From: Gammaproteobacteria bacterium UBA3532
Lineage (GTDB): Bacteria > Pseudomonadota > Gammaproteobacteria > Enterobacterales > UBA3532
Length of the DNA: 21,724 nt
NCBI GenBank assembly: GCA_002376965.1
Contig: DFOV01000201.1
Span: 1-21,724 of the forward strand
Direction: 5' to 3'
The notes beneath the pieces were generated by a model. That model searched no databases. It was not told where the DNA came from and saw only the letters and a program-made list of their open reading frames with translations. Shown here piece after piece: positions 19,470 through 21,724 of this stretch; position 1 is the first letter of the stretch, and each line of letters starts with the position of its first letter. The position numbers were made by a program, and so were the translations under genes.

Positions 19470-19793
19470 ATGAGTGAACGCAAAGGTACACCGCAGCACG
19501 ATGGAAATGTTGCGGTAGAGCTAGATAAACCGAAGCTCAAGCGACCACCAATGTTTAAGGTGGTTATGTATAACGACGACTACACACCGATGGATTTTGT
19601 TGTTGAAGTGTTGATGCGCTTTTTTCATATGAACGAGGAGAAGGCATCGCAAACCATGTTAATGGTGCATACTCAAGGAAAGGCAACCTGTGGAGTTTAT
19701 ACTGCAGATGTTGCGGAAACTAAAGTGGCACAGGTAGTGTCTTACGCTAATCAGCAACAACATCCTTTGCAATGCGGTATGGAGGAGGCTTAA
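19470..19793 (+). CDS. clpS: ClpA adaptor protein ClpS
   Basis: A 107-residue adaptor (E. coli 106) that binds N-degron substrates and hands them to the ClpAP protease. The substrate-pocket residues are Asn35, Asp36 and Asp37 in [15 protein letters not shown], the gatekeeper Met41, and His67 in [28 protein letters not shown] and HPLQC complete the family core. The first 25 residues are the variable tail needed for ClpA engagement. The ATG has no Shine-Dalgarno sequence: ATTAGACTAATATT precedes it, after a T10 tract. TAGACT at 19458-19463 could even be a -10 for a nearly leaderless mRNA. ClpA follows after 72 bases. Confidence 0.96.
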   Translation: MSERKGTPQHDGNVAVELDKPKLKRPPMFKVVMYNDDYTPMDFVVEVLMRFFHMNEEKASQTMLMVHTQGKATCGVYTADVAETKVAQVVSYANQQQHPLQCGMEEA

Positions 19794-19865
19794 GAAAGGA
19801 GTGAATAAGCCGATACCGTTAGTGACAGGCGCGAAGAGTTTCAACTGAAAAGGCACAAGCGATAT

Positions 19866-21724
19866 ATGTTAAGTAAAGATCTTGAGTTTACCCTTAATAA
19901 GGCTTTCCAAGAAGCGAAGAAGCAACGTCATGAATACATGACTGTAGAACATCTGCTATTAGCGCTACTCTCTAACGATGCTGCCGTCGAAGTCTTAAAT
20001 GCGTGTGGTACCAATTTGGACCACTTGCGCTCAGAACTCGCCGCCTTTCTTGCAGACACCACACCATTGCTTCCTGAAGGGGATGACCGAGATACTCAAC
20101 CAACAATCGGTTTTCAACGTGTGCTGCAGCGCGCAGTATTTCATGTGCAATCCTCAGGTAAAAAAGAGGTTACCGGCGCCAATGTTTTAGTTGCTATTTT
20201 CAGCGAACAAGAAAGTCATGCTGTCTATCTACTTCAGCAGGAGCGGGTCACCCGCCTTGATGTCGTCAACTACATTTCTCATGGCATCTCAAAGGTAGAA
20301 GATGGTGAAGACGATGCGAGAGATGAGCAAGACGTTGATGTTGAGGAGGGGGCTGAGAAGCAAAGCAATCCACTGGCTCAATATACAACCGATCTCAATG
20401 CGCTTGCCTTAGAAGGAAAAATCGACCCGATAATTGGTCGAGATACCGAAATAGAACGAACAATTGAAGTGCTGTGCCGACGTCGCAAAAACAACCCCTT
20501 GTACGTTGGTGAAGCGGGTGTTGGTAAAACTGCTTTGGCCGAAGGCCTGGCTAAGATGATCGTTGATGAACAAGTACCAGAAGCGATTAAAGACAGCGTC
20601 ATTTATACCCTGGATATGGGGGCGCTGCTGGCTGGCACAAAATACCGAGGTGATTTCGAGAAAAGATTGAAGGCCTTGCTTGCTCAATTGAAAAAGCAAA
20701 AAGGAGCCATTCTATTTATCGATGAAATCCACACTATTATAGGTGCTGGAGCGGCTTCCGGCGGTGTAATGGATGCATCGAACTTGATTAAGCCTATGCT
20801 TGCTTCGGGTGAGCTTCGCTGCATGGGGTCTACGACTTATCAAGAGTATCGCGGAATTTTTGAAAAAGACCGAGCGTTAGCGCGTCGTTTCCAAAAGATA
20901 GATATTGTTGAGCCAACTCCCGAAGAAACCTTTCAAATATTACGTGGTTTGAAATCACGTTATGAAGAGTTTCATGGCGTGAAGTATGCGCTACCTTCGT
21001 TAAGGGCCGCGGCTGAGCTATCTGGAAAATATATTAATGAACGTCACTTGCCGGATAAAGCCATCGATGTGATTGACGAAGCAGGCGCAGCGCAAAATCT
21101 ATTGCCACCGTCGCGTCGTCGAAAAACCATTAATGTGAAAGAAATCGAACGGGTTGTTGCTCGGATGGCACGAATTCCTGTGTCATCGGTTACCGCAGAC
21201 GATCGTAAAGTGCTAGGTAAGCTGGATGAGAATCTTAAACGGCTTATTTTTGGACAGGATGAAGCAATCACAGCACTGGTATCCAGCATTCGCATGGCCC
21301 GCTCAGGTTTGAGTGAAGAAAATAAGCCCGTCGGGGCATTTCTATTTGCGGGTCCAACCGGTGTTGGTAAAACCGAAGTGACGCAACAACTAGCTACTCA
21401 AATGGGTATAGAGCTTGTGCGTTTTGATATGTCTGAATATATGGAGCGCCATACGGTATCTCGTCTGATTGGTGCTCCGCCAGGATATGTAGGGTTCGAC
21501 CAAGGAGGCCTGTTAACTGAGGCGGTGACCAAAAATCCATACTGCGTATTATTACTTGATGAGATAGAGAAAGCACATCCAGACGTCTTTAATCTTCTTT
21601 TGCAAGTGATGGATAACGGCACATTAACTGATAATAATGGCAGAAAAGCCGATTTTCGTAATGTCATATTAGTGATGACCACAAACTGCGGTGCAGCTGA
21701 TGTAGCACGCGCATCCATAGGCTT
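19866..21724 (+). CDS. clpA: ATP-dependent Clp protease ATP-binding subunit ClpA (3' end beyond window)
   Basis: The hexameric AAA+ unfoldase that feeds substrates to ClpP. The visible 619 codons of about 750 cover the N-domain ([20 protein letters not shown] to about 143, double Clp-N repeat, ClpS docking), an acidic linker (about 145-168), and the D1 module with Walker A GEAGVGKT at 215-222, Walker [10 protein letters not shown] and GSTTYQEYR. The D2 module has Walker A GPTGVGKT at 496-503, DMSEYMERH, the pore loop GYVGFDQGG and Walker [10 protein letters not shown]. Motifs lie within one residue of E. coli positions. The window ends after ARASIG, before D2 sensor 2 and the ClpP loop. The ribosome binding site is weak (AAAGG 12 bases upstream), with an in-frame TAA at 19806. 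Confidence 0.97.
   Translation, partial: MLSKDLEFTLNKAFQEAKKQRHEYMTVEHLLLALLSNDAAVEVLNACGTNLDHLRSELAAFLADTTPLLPEGDDRDTQPTIGFQRVLQRAVFHVQSSGKKEVTGANVLVAIFSEQESHAVYLLQQERVTRLDVVNYISHGISKVEDGEDDARDEQDVDVEEGAEKQSNPLAQYTTDLNALALEGKIDPIIGRDTEIERTIEVLCRRRKNNPLYVGEAGVGKTALAEGLAKMIVDEQVPEAIKDSVIYTLDMGALLAGTKYRGDFEKRLKALLAQLKKQKGAILFIDEIHTIIGAGAASGGVMDASNLIKPMLASGELRCMGSTTYQEYRGIFEKDRALARRFQKIDIVEPTPEETFQILRGLKSRYEEFHGVKYALPSLRAAAELSGKYINERHLPDKAIDVIDEAGAAQNLLPPSRRRKTINVKEIERVVARMARIPVSSVTADDRKVLGKLDENLKRLIFGQDEAITALVSSIRMARSGLSEENKPVGAFLFAGPTGVGKTEVTQQLATQMGIELVRFDMSEYMERHTVSRLIGAPPGYVGFDQGGLLTEAVTKNPYCVLLLDEIEKAHPDVFNLLLQVMDNGTLTDNNGRKADFRNVILVMTTNCGAADVARASIG

Noticed and set aside
19801..19848. A 15-codon GTG frame between clpS and clpA.
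   Set aside because: AAAGGA abuts the GTG with no spacing, the peptide has no known likeness and this length arises readily by chance.

Overview
The window is ordinary chromosomal DNA of a gammaproteobacterium of moderate G+C content. Evidence for this: HflD and the ribosomal oxygenase RoxA/YcfD are typical of this class, the order nudJ-mnmA-hflD-purB is the Escherichia coli order, and the cspD/clpS/clpA group is preserved. Isocitrate dehydrogenase is of the monomeric type, as in Pseudomonas, Azotobacter and many marine gammaproteobacteria. I cannot name a genus. I see no tRNA or rRNA gene, insertion sequence, phage gene, CRISPR array or defence system.

Layout. (1) 1-6195, minus strand: the 5' two thirds of monomeric NADP-isocitrate dehydrogenase, an unusual membrane-anchored protein joining a PstS-like binding domain to an OmpA-like domain, and a pitrilysin-type M16 metalloprotease with a lipoprotein signal. 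(2) 6459-9634, plus strand: a tight operon of a PfkB (adenosine-type) kinase, SixA phosphatase, PlsC-like acyltransferase and PrmB. (3) 9759-12010: aroC followed by an overlapping MFS transporter gene. (4) 12098-16966, minus strand: nudJ, mnmA, hflD, purB and roxA, reading from high to low coordinates; these are nucleotide clean-up, tRNA thiolation, an MnmA-linked membrane protein, purine synthesis and ribosomal protein hydroxylation. (5) 17008-18178, plus strand: moaC-moaD-moaE, the middle steps of molybdenum cofactor synthesis, without moaA or moaB. (6) 18190-19039, minus strand: rluE and cspD. (7) 19470 to the right edge, plus strand: clpS and clpA, an N-degron adaptor and its unfoldase; clpA is cut by the window edge.

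Blocks 1, 4, 6 and 7 resemble a scattered form of a cluster known in E. coli and Pseudomonas (clpA-clpS-cspD / icd-idh / rluE-nudJ-mnmA-hflD-purB / roxA). The moaCDE cassette and the sixA-prmB-aroC block lie between its parts. Several short intergenic inverted repeats and three good -10 elements (two of them extended) give regulatory candidates.

I did not find a convincing new multi-gene system. The items most worth a second look are the PstS-like/OmpA-like fusion protein, a 14-bp perfect palindrome in the leader of the isocitrate dehydrogenase gene, a strong hairpin between purB and roxA, and the T10 tract with no Shine-Dalgarno sequence in front of clpS.
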